Shown one piece after another: positions 13,282 through 20,536 of a stretch of 37,056 nucleotides of DNA. The notes below the pieces were generated by a model that saw only the letters and a program-made list of their open reading frames with translations, ran no database searches and was not told the origin of the DNA. Positions within the stretch are counted from its first letter, which is position 1; each line of letters begins with the position of its first letter. A program made the position numbers and the translations under genes. This DNA is from an uncultured Collinsella sp. GTDB lineage: Bacteria; Actinomycetota; Coriobacteriia; Coriobacteriales; Coriobacteriaceae. The stretch lies in NCBI GenBank assembly GCA_902470095.1, contig CABRFG010000014.1, positions 1-37,056 of the forward strand, in the 5' to 3' direction.

Positions 13282-15834
13282 ATGAGACGAGTGGGAACAC
13301 TTGGCTTGGTGGCAGCGCTTGCCGCTATCTTGGTATCGCCGCTGCCGGCGCACGCCGAAGACGCATCGGGTGCCGTTACCTACAATGCGGGAAATGGGTA
13401 TTCCTTTGAGAAGCTCTCGCATCCTACGGTAGGAACGTCGCAGCCGGATGGCATCGTCGACTACCAGGGTAACGGTGCCGTTGCCGTTCCGGGCGCCGAT
13501 GGTAATACGGCCAACAACGAAGGCGATCGCGGCCAGAGCTACACTTGGGCGGCTGCGAGCTATGGTGACTGGCTTTATGTGGACACCTGCTATGCGGCGA
13601 TGGGCAACACGCTGACGCTCATGAACAGCACGCTGGGCGATTCCTTTGATGTCGAAACCATGCGCCTGACGCTGGAGGCCATGTTTAACGGTACCTTCTT
13701 CTATGGACAGCAGAAGGAGGACGGCACGGCCGACAAGGACAGCGGCGGCATCTTGGTCAAGATCAATACCAAGACCGGTGAGACCAAGCTGCTACTCTCT
13801 GAATCGCTCAACGGCGTCGCTCCTTTGTTCCGCAATGCCGTGAGCTATAAGGGTAAGCTCTATTTCTGCGGCAGCGTCAGGACCAATGGCGGCAAAGGCG
13901 GCCTGCCTGCTGTATACGAGATCGATCCTAAGACGGATGAGTACAAAGTTGTCTATCAGGGCCTTTCGAGCATGCAGGATTACGGTGCTGCCTACAAGCA
14001 GGGCATTTCTACCGGTATCCGCGGCATGTGCGTCCATGATGGCCAGCTCGTCATCAGTAATGTGGGTAAAGACGCGAACGGTAATTTTGTGTCGACAATC
14101 CTGACGTCGTCTGACCCCTCGAAGGGCCAGGACAGCTTCACCGAGATTGCCAATTCGGAGACGCTGTTTGGCTATCCGGCGATTCGCTATAAGGACAGCA
14201 TCTACGGCGGCGCCATTTGGGATATGGTCTCGTACAATGGCCATCTCTATGCGACCATCTGCACCGGTACGCCCGAGAACGCTCCCGATGATAATTCCAT
14301 GCAGTCGTTTGCCATGGTTCGTGGCGACAAGAATGCCGACGGCAGCTATTCGTGGACTCCCATTGTCGGCGATCAGAAGACGGACGGTGCAAAGTACTGC
14401 TTTGGCATCGATCCTGCCCGTACCCGTTCTGGCGCTGCCAACCTCATCGTTTACAACGACTACCTCTATATCGGTGAATACAACGACGAGGAGATTGCCC
14501 TCGAGCGCATCCTGTTCAACAAATCCAACACCGAAGAGGGCGGTAAGAGCAGCATGGGCGGCGTTGACTGCTCGTTTGTGAATGCCAATCTTGAGCAGTC
14601 GGTTAACATCTATCGCATGGACAAGGACGAGAACATGGAGCTCGTCGTTGGCGATCGCACCGACATGTTCCCCGAGGGCGGTATTTCCGGCCTGACTTCG
14701 GGCTTTGGCCGAAACGAGAACCAGTACATTTGGCGCATGCAGAAGTTCGACGGCAAGCTGTATATCGGTACCTTTGATACCGCGAGCCTGCTTGAGCCGA
14801 TCGGCCAGTTCTCCAATGGCGACATTATCGATATGACGCCCGAGGAGTGGGACTCTCAGGTTCAGCGCCTTAGGGACCTGCTCGATCACCTGCTCGACAA
14901 GAAATCGCCTGACGACCCCATCGTTCCCGTGAACACGCTTGCGGACGATGATTCAAACGAGGCCGTCGAGGTCGATGATTCGAACGAAGCTGCCGAGGTT
15001 GATGATTCAAACAGGGCCGTCGATGTCGATGACGAGAAGACCGAGGTTGCTAAGGGCTTTGGCGATCTGAGCGATGCGCTGGAGGATGCCGCGGGCGGTC
15101 TTTGCGATCAGGCCGCGACGATGTCCCAGGACTTTGAGGACGACGCCGCTTATGTCCAGAAGATCGATGGCGAGATCGCGTACTTCAAGTCCTTTGCCGA
15201 CCAGTATCAGGACATGCTCGATAGCTATGAGAGCCTTAAGCAGCAGTACGAGGATGCCTATGGCACCGAGCTGCCGAGCGATATTCAGGACGCGCTCGAT
15301 AAGCTGCTGAGCGAGGAGAACCTCAAGAAGTTGCAGAGTGTCCTTACGTGCATGTGTTACCTGCGCGATGCCGAGCGCGGCTTTGATATGTATGTGACCG
15401 AGGACGGCGTGAACTTTACGACGCTGACGACTAATGGCTTTAACGATCCGTATAACCATGGTCTGCGCACCTTTGCGGTGACCAACCAGGGTCTGTGCCT
15501 TGGTACCGCCAACCCGTTCTATGGTTGCCAGGTCTGGATCCAGCGCAAGGAGAATTCGGAGAATCCGGTTGATCCCGGTACTCCGGATCCGACGGAACCC
15601 ACCGATCCTTCGCAGCCGGGTGGCGGCGATCAGCCTGGCGGCAGCCAGACGGGTGGCAACGACCAGTCGAGCAGCACTACGACCACCGTCACGACGACCG
15701 CTAAGAAGACTCCGAAGGACGGCTCGCTGCCTCGCGCTGGCGACTCGACCCTCACGCTGGTCTTGGGATTGCTGGTTGCAGCTGCCGCAGTGCTTGGCAT
15801 TGCTCTCGTCTTGCGCAAGCGTTCTCGTCGCTAG
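13282..15834 (+). CDS. Large cell-wall-anchored surface protein (sortase substrate, LPRAG motif)
   Basis: 850 residues. A Sec signal peptide (residues 1-25, ending PAHA) leads into about 500 residues of repeating beta-strand motifs (YGDWLYVDTCY, YKGKLYFCG, YNGHLYATIC, YNDYLYIGEY, FDGKLYIGTF) that look like blades of a beta-propeller. Next come an acidic segment with three 9-residue repeats (DDSNEAVEV type), a helical or coiled-coil region of about 100 residues, and a return to propeller-like sequence (FDMYVTEDGVNF...LCLGTANPFYG). The C-terminus has a Pro/Thr/Gly-rich wall-spanning region, the sortase motif LPRAG (816-820), a hydrophobic helix and RKRSRR. It is probably displayed on the cell surface; ligand or enzymatic activity is unknown. 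The stop overlaps the convergent YolD stop. Confidence 0.88.
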   Translation: MRRVGTLGLVAALAAILVSPLPAHAEDASGAVTYNAGNGYSFEKLSHPTVGTSQPDGIVDYQGNGAVAVPGADGNTANNEGDRGQSYTWAAASYGDWLYVDTCYAAMGNTLTLMNSTLGDSFDVETMRLTLEAMFNGTFFYGQQKEDGTADKDSGGILVKINTKTGETKLLLSESLNGVAPLFRNAVSYKGKLYFCGSVRTNGGKGGLPAVYEIDPKTDEYKVVYQGLSSMQDYGAAYKQGISTGIRGMCVHDGQLVISNVGKDANGNFVSTILTSSDPSKGQDSFTEIANSETLFGYPAIRYKDSIYGGAIWDMVSYNGHLYATICTGTPENAPDDNSMQSFAMVRGDKNADGSYSWTPIVGDQKTDGAKYCFGIDPARTRSGAANLIVYNDYLYIGEYNDEEIALERILFNKSNTEEGGKSSMGGVDCSFVNANLEQSVNIYRMDKDENMELVVGDRTDMFPEGGISGLTSGFGRNENQYIWRMQKFDGKLYIGTFDTASLLEPIGQFSNGDIIDMTPEEWDSQVQRLRDLLDHLLDKKSPDDPIVPVNTLADDDSNEAVEVDDSNEAAEVDDSNRAVDVDDEKTEVAKGFGDLSDALEDAAGGLCDQAATMSQDFEDDAAYVQKIDGEIAYFKSFADQYQDMLDSYESLKQQYEDAYGTELPSDIQDALDKLLSEENLKKLQSVLTCMCYLRDAERGFDMYVTEDGVNFTTLTTNGFNDPYNHGLRTFAVTNQGLCLGTANPFYGCQVWIQRKENSENPVDPGTPDPTEPTDPSQPGGGDQPGGSQTGGNDQSSSTTTTVTTTAKKTPKDGSLPRAGDSTLTLVLGLLVAAAAVLGIALVLRKRSRR
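14947..15027 (+). repeat. Three tandem 27-bp repeats inside the surface-protein gene
   Basis: Units at 14947-14973, 14974-15000 and 15001-15027 encode DDSNEAVEV, DDSNEAAEV and DDSNRAVDV. They differ at a few third-codon positions, so they are not a very recent slippage product, but copy number could vary between strains. The acidic repeats separate the propeller-like and helical parts. Confidence 0.85.
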
Positions 15835-16256
15835 GCTCGTCCGCGTAGCTCAATGTCTTGGATATCGTCGAAGTTGATGGCGATATCCCTGAGTTTGAGC
15901 AGCTTGAATGCGGGTAACACTTCGTCGAGAATGCCCGTGCGGCTACGATAGCCGTACGTATCGTAATAGGTGACGCGTACCAGGTCGCCTCGTTTGAGGC
16001 CCTCGAGCTTTTTCGAAAGCTCGAGGGCTTTTTCTTCCGTGAGTTCGCATTTGGACTCAACAGTGATCTCTTGTTTGCGCACGAGCTCGTAGTATCCCGT
16101 GAGGGCGGCAAAGGGCATAAACTGCGCGGCGCGGCCGGCGCGCACGGCACCGTTGGCGGTGAGCTTTGGGTCGGCGGAGCGACGTCTTCCCTCAGGGTCC
16201 GCTAGGCGCTCGAAGGCGGTCGGCGGGCGCACGGGCTGTTGTTTGGGTTTAGGCAC
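15831..16256 (-). CDS. YolD-like family protein
   Basis: 141 residues from a GTG with GGAGG 5 nt upstream. The family pattern is visible: RAAQFMPFAALTGYYELVRKQE near residue 45, then a small beta-rich domain (RGDLVRVTYYDTYGYRSRTGILDEV). YolD-like proteins are nearly always encoded next to UvrX/ImuB-type Y-family polymerases and are thought to be accessory factors in error-prone repair. Its start overlaps the polymerase stop by 8 nt (GTGCCTAA), implying translational coupling. Its stop shares a CTAG tetranucleotide with the convergent surface-protein stop. Confidence 0.85.
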   Translation of the reverse strand: MPKPKQQPVRPPTAFERLADPEGRRRSADPKLTANGAVRAGRAAQFMPFAALTGYYELVRKQEITVESKCELTEEKALELSKKLEGLKRGDLVRVTYYDTYGYRSRTGILDEVLPAFKLLKLRDIAINFDDIQDIELRGRA

Positions 16257-17754
16257 GATGTCCTCCTACCTGATCGTTGCGTTCGCGTGCGGTGGCGCCG
16301 GCAGTAAAGCTCAGTCCCTTAACCAGGGCGTTCTTGCCGTACTTGCCCTTTACGGCCAGAACGGCGCGTGCCAGGTCGCGCTCGCGCTCATCGGCCTCGA
16401 CGTCGCTAAACAGATCGATGGTGGCAAATTCCTCGGGCACAAGATTGCCAAATCCCAGGTTGATGCGCTTGACCGGTCGTTTGGGATCGACAGTCTGCGC
16501 CCAGAGCTCATCGAAATAGCCCATGATCTTCTTAAACGAATTAGTGCGTTCAGGCAGCTTGTGGGATGCATTGGAATGCGCGAACAGCGCGGCATAGCCA
16601 CCGCGCGGTTTGCCGCCATGCTCTCCTACAAAGATGCCATCGATTGCCTGCGCTTCGCGCACCAGGCGACGCCTTTCGTCATCGCGCTGGACGGGCTTGG
16701 GAGCACGGGGCGCGAGCTCGGGGCCGGCGGTTGCGGTGGGTTCGATACTCGACGTGCTCGAGCGCAGGTGCCCGCATCCGTCCACATATTGCGCTGTACC
16801 ACTGGCGTCGAGGCGGCGTATGTCGGCGCGCTCGCTCGCGTAGCCCACAAAGAGTGAGATGCTGTCGCACACCACGTGCTTGTCGATTAAATCCAGCACG
16901 GCGTTGTCGACCATCTCGCGCAAGACGGTGTAGGCCTGCTCGTAGGCATAGCCCTTCGAAAGCACCTGCCCTGTGGTGGTCGAGGTCGCTTGTGGGCGAT
17001 AAGTTTGGATGTCGGCGATAGTTGTCGGCTCGCGCCCAAAGGCGTGGTCGATGAGATACTCGGCATTGACGCCGAGCTCGTCGTAAAGCAGGTTTTCGTC
17101 GAGCGCGGCGACGCCCATCAGGTCGTAGACACCGTATTTTTCGAGACGGGCCGCCACGCCGGGGCCGATGCCCCAGATGTCGGTGATGGGGCGATGGGGC
17201 CAGATCTCTTTGCGAAAGGTTTCGTCGTCGAGTTTGCCGATACGACTGGGCACGTGCTTGGCGGTGATATCGAGTGCAACCTTGGCCTGGAATAGGTTGG
17301 GGCCGATGCCGACCGTCGCCGTGATGCCGGTACGCGCCAAGACCTCGTCACGCAACATGCGGGCGAAGCCTTCCGCATCGGTGTGATAGAGGTCCAGATA
17401 GGGTGTCACGTCGATAAAGCATTCATCGATGGAGTAGACGTGCACGTCCTGGGGGCTGACGTATTCCAGATAGATGCCGTAGATTTGCGCCGACACCTCC
17501 ATATAGTGCTGCATGCGCGGTACGGCCTTGATGTAGTCGATGCCATCGGGAATCTCGAATAGGCGGCAGCGATTGTGAATCCCTAAGTCCTTCATGGCCT
17601 GCGTGATGGCGAGGCAGATGGTCGTTCGTCCGCGCGATTCGTCGGCAACGACCAGGTACGTAGTGAGGGGATCGAGTCCGCGGTCGACACACTCGACGCT
17701 GGCATAGAACGTCTTAAGGTCGATGCAGATATAGGTGTGACGCTCGTGCCCCAC
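16249..17754 (-). CDS. Y-family DNA polymerase (UvrX/DinB type, SOS translesion synthesis)
   Basis: 501 residues. Catalytic acidic residues are in YICIDLKTFYASVEC (Asp12) and VYSIDECFID (Asp110, Glu111), with steric-gate position Phe16. The helix-hairpin-helix motif IWGIGPGVAARLEKYGV and a little-finger domain follow. The GTG at 17754, with GGGAGG 4 nt upstream, gives the normal family start just before YICIDLK. An in-frame extension to 17826 is possible on paper but runs through a clear promoter and LexA box, so it is rejected. It acts with YolD in damage tolerance, probably binding the sliding clamp. It is first in a two-gene operon. Confidence 0.92.
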   Translation of the reverse strand: MGHERHTYICIDLKTFYASVECVDRGLDPLTTYLVVADESRGRTTICLAITQAMKDLGIHNRCRLFEIPDGIDYIKAVPRMQHYMEVSAQIYGIYLEYVSPQDVHVYSIDECFIDVTPYLDLYHTDAEGFARMLRDEVLARTGITATVGIGPNLFQAKVALDITAKHVPSRIGKLDDETFRKEIWPHRPITDIWGIGPGVAARLEKYGVYDLMGVAALDENLLYDELGVNAEYLIDHAFGREPTTIADIQTYRPQATSTTTGQVLSKGYAYEQAYTVLREMVDNAVLDLIDKHVVCDSISLFVGYASERADIRRLDASGTAQYVDGCGHLRSSTSSIEPTATAGPELAPRAPKPVQRDDERRRLVREAQAIDGIFVGEHGGKPRGGYAALFAHSNASHKLPERTNSFKKIMGYFDELWAQTVDPKRPVKRINLGFGNLVPEEFATIDLFSDVEADERERDLARAVLAVKGKYGKNALVKGLSFTAGATARERNDQVGGHRA

Positions 17755-17783
17755 GCGTCCTCCCATCAAACACATGTTCTTAT

Positions 17784-17826
17784 CGAATACCTGTTCGATA
17801 ATACCGGTTTGCGCGGACATCGTCAA
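17784..17826 (-). promoter_or_regulatory. SOS promoter with LexA box for polymerase-yolD operon
   Basis: On the minus strand TTGACG (17826-17821) and TATTAT (17803-17798) are exactly 17 nt apart. Abutting the -10 is CGAACAGGTATTCG (17797-17784), one base off the CGAAC-N4-GTTCG LexA consensus of Gram-positive bacteria, inside a longer dyad (TATCGAA...TTCGATA, 17781-17800). Transcription would start inside the box, about 37 nt before the GTG. Confidence 0.8.
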
Positions 17827-17827
17827 A

Positions 17828-17848
17828 ACCTGTCCCTTTTTGGCAGGT
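17828..17848 (+). repeat. Solo copy of a motif shared with the 18508-18577 palindrome
   Basis: AACCTGTCCCTTTTTGG (17828-17844) and the following five bases match the right arm of the large inverted repeat at 18508-18577 except for two positions. Here the left arm is absent. It could be a half-site remnant of the same repeat family. Confidence 0.5.
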
Positions 17849-17976
17849 ATGGTCGTTCGGTTACATTTGGTATTTAACGCAGCCCTAAAGAGTGCGAAAC
17901 AGCCCGGAAAACCTCGCTTCGTAGCATGAGCCTAACGATCGGTGCCACCTACATGCACGGAAGGGTTGTGGGAAAG

Positions 17977-18501
17977 ATGGTCAATTATGGGTTTGGTATG
18001 CCGACGCGCCTTGTTGCGGATGGAGACGTGGCTCGCTGGTGCGGACGATTGGTCGCTCACTACGGCGGCACTAAGGCGCTGGTAGTGCTGGGCGGTGACA
18101 AGCATACGCGTGATGAGCTCGTCTCGGCGGCACTCGGCTCGCTCGATCGCGCCCTGCTCGAACGCGTGCTCTTTCGTTGCGGTTTGGTCGGGGGCGACGG
18201 GGGAGACGATTTGGTTGATGAGGCCGTAGCCCTAGCGACTGACGAAGGCGTGGACTTTGTTCTGGCGATCGGCGATGCCGATACGGCGAGCTTTGCGCGC
18301 GAACTCGCTCGTCGCATGGCCGTGCTCGATACCGGCGAGGACGGCTTCGTTCCCTATGGGTGCATCGTCTCCGAGGGAAAAGTGCCTGCCGTCGTGGGTG
18401 CCGGCGAGGTTCCCGTTTTTGCCATTATCGCTCCCGAACTGCTGGAGGGCATCGGCACTCCCTTGCGTGAGTTGCTCGGCAGCGTGTGCGCCGCGGCCTA
18501 G
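17977..18501 (+). CDS. Truncated iron-containing alcohol dehydrogenase-like protein (N-terminal domain only)
   Basis: About 174 residues from the ATG at 17977; the reading frame is open to 17926. The start is chosen because YGFGMPTRLVADGDV matches the family's usual N-terminus (a pattern like F..PTRIVFG). The order KALVVLGGDK, EGVDFVLAIGD and VPAVVG fits the Rossmann half of group III (iron) alcohol dehydrogenases, but the glycine-rich NAD motif GGGS is replaced by GDAD and the whole C-terminal iron-binding domain (about 200 residues) is absent. It is therefore either a decayed gene with an intact remaining frame or a repurposed single-domain protein. The SD is weak. Confidence 0.65.
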   Translation: MVNYGFGMPTRLVADGDVARWCGRLVAHYGGTKALVVLGGDKHTRDELVSAALGSLDRALLERVLFRCGLVGGDGGDDLVDEAVALATDEGVDFVLAIGDADTASFARELARRMAVLDTGEDGFVPYGCIVSEGKVPAVVGAGEVPVFAIIAPELLEGIGTPLRELLGSVCAAA

Positions 18502-18507
18502 TACCTG

Positions 18508-18577
18508 CCAGGAAGGGACAGGTTAATTTTGGTAGGTAAAGCGTTTGACCTGCCAAAATAAACCTGTCCCTTTTTGG
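18508..18577 (+). terminator. Large inverted repeat acting as terminator, repeat-family member
   Basis: Arms of about 30 nt (18508-18537 and 18548-18577) with a few mismatches or wobbles and a 10-nt loop. The inner 25 nt differ at only two positions. The right arm contains TTTTT (18571-18575). Part of it recurs at 17828-17848. It follows the dehydrogenase-like gene and may stop its transcription, but the size and repetition suggest a mobile or recombinational origin. Confidence 0.7.
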
Positions 18578-18624
18578 TGGGTCGCCGTTTGGGGGCGGAT
18601 TGGCAACGCTCGCTGATTGTAGTC

Positions 18625-18652
18625 TTGACCTGCGCTAGAATAGGGGTATCTG
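18625..18652 (+). promoter_or_regulatory. Predicted pgi promoter
   Basis: TTGACC (18625-18630) and TATCTG (18647-18652) are 16 nt apart. The expected start, near 18659, coincides with the base of the hairpin at 18660-18681. Confidence 0.4.
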
Positions 18653-18659
18653 ATTATCC

Positions 18660-18681
18660 GGGCGCATGGAGGTATGCGCCC
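18660..18681 (+). other. 5'-UTR hairpin of pgi
   Basis: A perfect 8-bp stem GGGCGCAT / ATGCGCCC with loop GGAGGT. It ends 19 nt before the pgi ATG and would sit at the very 5' end of the mRNA, a configuration known to stabilise transcripts. The SD-like loop is curious, but the real SD (GAGGAGG) is just before the ATG. Confidence 0.5.
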
Positions 18682-18700
18682 GTATGCTGAGGAGGACTTT

Positions 18701-20395
18701 ATGGCAACTGTTGCCGCACCTATCGACGCTACGTCGACCGCCGCTTGGAAGGCGCTCGAGGCCCACCAGGAGAAGCTCGAGGCCGAGGGCATCGACCTCA
18801 AGGCCTGGTTCGCTGCCGATCCCGAGCGTGTGAATAAGCTGAGCTTTGACGCTGGTGACCTGCACTTTGACCTGTCCAAGAACCTGGTGACCGATGAGAC
18901 CGTCAAGCTGCTGTGCGATCTTGCCCGCGAGGTGAAGCTCGAGGAGCGCCGCGACGCCATGTTCTCCGGCGAGCACATCAACACCACCGAGGACCGCGCC
19001 GTCCTGCACACCGCGCTTCGCCGTCCGGCAAGCGAGAAGGGCCAGCTCATCGTTGACGGCCAGGATGTCGTCGCCGACGTGCACGAGGTCCTCGACCGCA
19101 TGTATGCCTTCGCCGAGCGCGTGCGCTCCGGTGAGTGGAAGGGCGTTACCGGCAAGAAGATCGAGCACCTGGTGTCCATCGGCATCGGTGGCTCCGATCT
19201 GGGCCCGGTCATGGCCTACGAGGCCCTGCGTCCCTACGCCGACGCCGGTATCGACTGCCGCTACATCTCCAACATCGACCCCAACGATCAGGCCGAGAAG
19301 CTCAAGGGCCTCGATCCCGAGACAACGCTCGTGATCATCGTCTCCAAGACCTTCACCACGCTCGAGACCCTCACCAACGCTCGCGAAGTCAAGACCTGGA
19401 TGCTCGAGCAGCTCAAGGCTCAGGGCGCCATCGATGGCTCCGAGGAGCAGAACGCCGAGGCCGTGGCAAAGCACTTCGTCGCCGTTTCAACCGCACTCGA
19501 GAAGGTTGAGGCCTTCGGTATCGACCCCGCCAACGCCTTCGGCTTCTGGAACTGGGTCGGCGGCCGCTACTCCGTCGACTCCGCCGTGGGCCTGTCGCTG
19601 ATCGTCGTGCTCGGCCCCGAGCGCTTCCAGCAGTTCCTCGAGGGCTTCCATGCCATCGACGAGTACTTCTGCAACACGCCGCTCGAGAGCAACGCCGTCG
19701 CGCTGATGGGCCTGTTCAACGTCTGGTACGTCAACTTCTTCGGCTCCAAGAGCCACGCCGTGCTTCCGTACTGCCAGTATCTGCACCGCTTCCCGGCCTA
19801 CCTGCAGCAGCTCACCATGGAGTCCAACGGCAAGCACGTCCGCTGGGACGGCAGCGCTGTGACCTCCGATACCGGTGAGATCTTCTGGGGCGAGCCCGGC
19901 ACCAACGGCCAGCATGCCTTCTATCAGCTGCTGCACCAGGGCACCGTGGTGGTTCCGGCCGACTTCATCGCCTTCGCCAATACCGCCAACCCTGCGACCG
20001 ATAGCGGTCAGGATGTGCATGAGCTGTTCCTGGGCAACTTCCTGGCCCAGACCAAGGCTCTCGCCTTTGGTAAGACTGCCGACGAGGTTCGTGCCGAGGG
20101 CACGCCCGAGCAGATCGTCCCGGCCCGCTGCTTTGAGGGCAACCGTCCGACGACCTCGATCTTCGGCGACACGCTGACCCCGTTCGCACTCGGCGAGCTC
20201 ATCGCCCTGTACGAGCACATCACGTTTGTCGAGGGCACGGTCTGGGGCATTGACTCCTACGACCAGTGGGGCGTCGAGCTGGGCAAGCAGCTTGCCAAGC
20301 AGATTACCCCGGCCTTCCACGACGACGCCGCCAAGGCCGAGCAGGACGCTTCGACCCAGGCGCTCATCGAGTTCTACCGCGCGCATCGCAAGTAG
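18701..20395 (+). CDS. pgi: Glucose-6-phosphate isomerase
   Basis: 564 residues, interconverting glucose 6-phosphate and fructose 6-phosphate in glycolysis. The PGI signatures are present: FGFWNWVGGRYSVDS, then GSKSHAVLPYCQYLHRFPAY, and the C-terminal QWGVELGKQLAKQI. The phosphate-binding SIS loops (GIGGSDLGP, VIIVSKTFTTLET) are intact. The start at 18701 has AGGAGG upstream; an extension to 18674 lies inside the 5' hairpin. Codon use is strongly biased (almost all C-ending), as in highly expressed genes. It has its own promoter and terminator. Confidence 0.96.
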   Translation: MATVAAPIDATSTAAWKALEAHQEKLEAEGIDLKAWFAADPERVNKLSFDAGDLHFDLSKNLVTDETVKLLCDLAREVKLEERRDAMFSGEHINTTEDRAVLHTALRRPASEKGQLIVDGQDVVADVHEVLDRMYAFAERVRSGEWKGVTGKKIEHLVSIGIGGSDLGPVMAYEALRPYADAGIDCRYISNIDPNDQAEKLKGLDPETTLVIIVSKTFTTLETLTNAREVKTWMLEQLKAQGAIDGSEEQNAEAVAKHFVAVSTALEKVEAFGIDPANAFGFWNWVGGRYSVDSAVGLSLIVVLGPERFQQFLEGFHAIDEYFCNTPLESNAVALMGLFNVWYVNFFGSKSHAVLPYCQYLHRFPAYLQQLTMESNGKHVRWDGSAVTSDTGEIFWGEPGTNGQHAFYQLLHQGTVVVPADFIAFANTANPATDSGQDVHELFLGNFLAQTKALAFGKTADEVRAEGTPEQIVPARCFEGNRPTTSIFGDTLTPFALGELIALYEHITFVEGTVWGIDSYDQWGVELGKQLAKQITPAFHDDAAKAEQDASTQALIEFYRAHRK

Positions 20396-20426
20396 TCGCT
20401 GCTGTTAACGCATCGCGTCTTATAGT

Positions 20427-20461
20427 CAGGGGCCCGTATCCTATCGGATGCGGGCCCCTTT
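20427..20461 (+). terminator. Terminator of pgi
   Basis: A 14-bp stem (20427-20440 with 20445-20458, one T-G pair), loop TATC, then TTTT. It lies between convergent pgi and the VirD4-like gene. Confidence 0.9.
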
Positions 20462-20536
20462 GCTTTGCCGTGGTCCCGGGGCGCACGGCCTTTGTGGAAC
20501 ATCGCCGGGGCGCCGCGCGCTGCGAGAGCCCTGCGC

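Noticed and set aside
17755..17826. Longer N-terminus for the Y-family polymerase
   Set aside because: The stretch contains a full promoter and LexA box, and the GTG at 17754 has the best SD and gives the typical family start.
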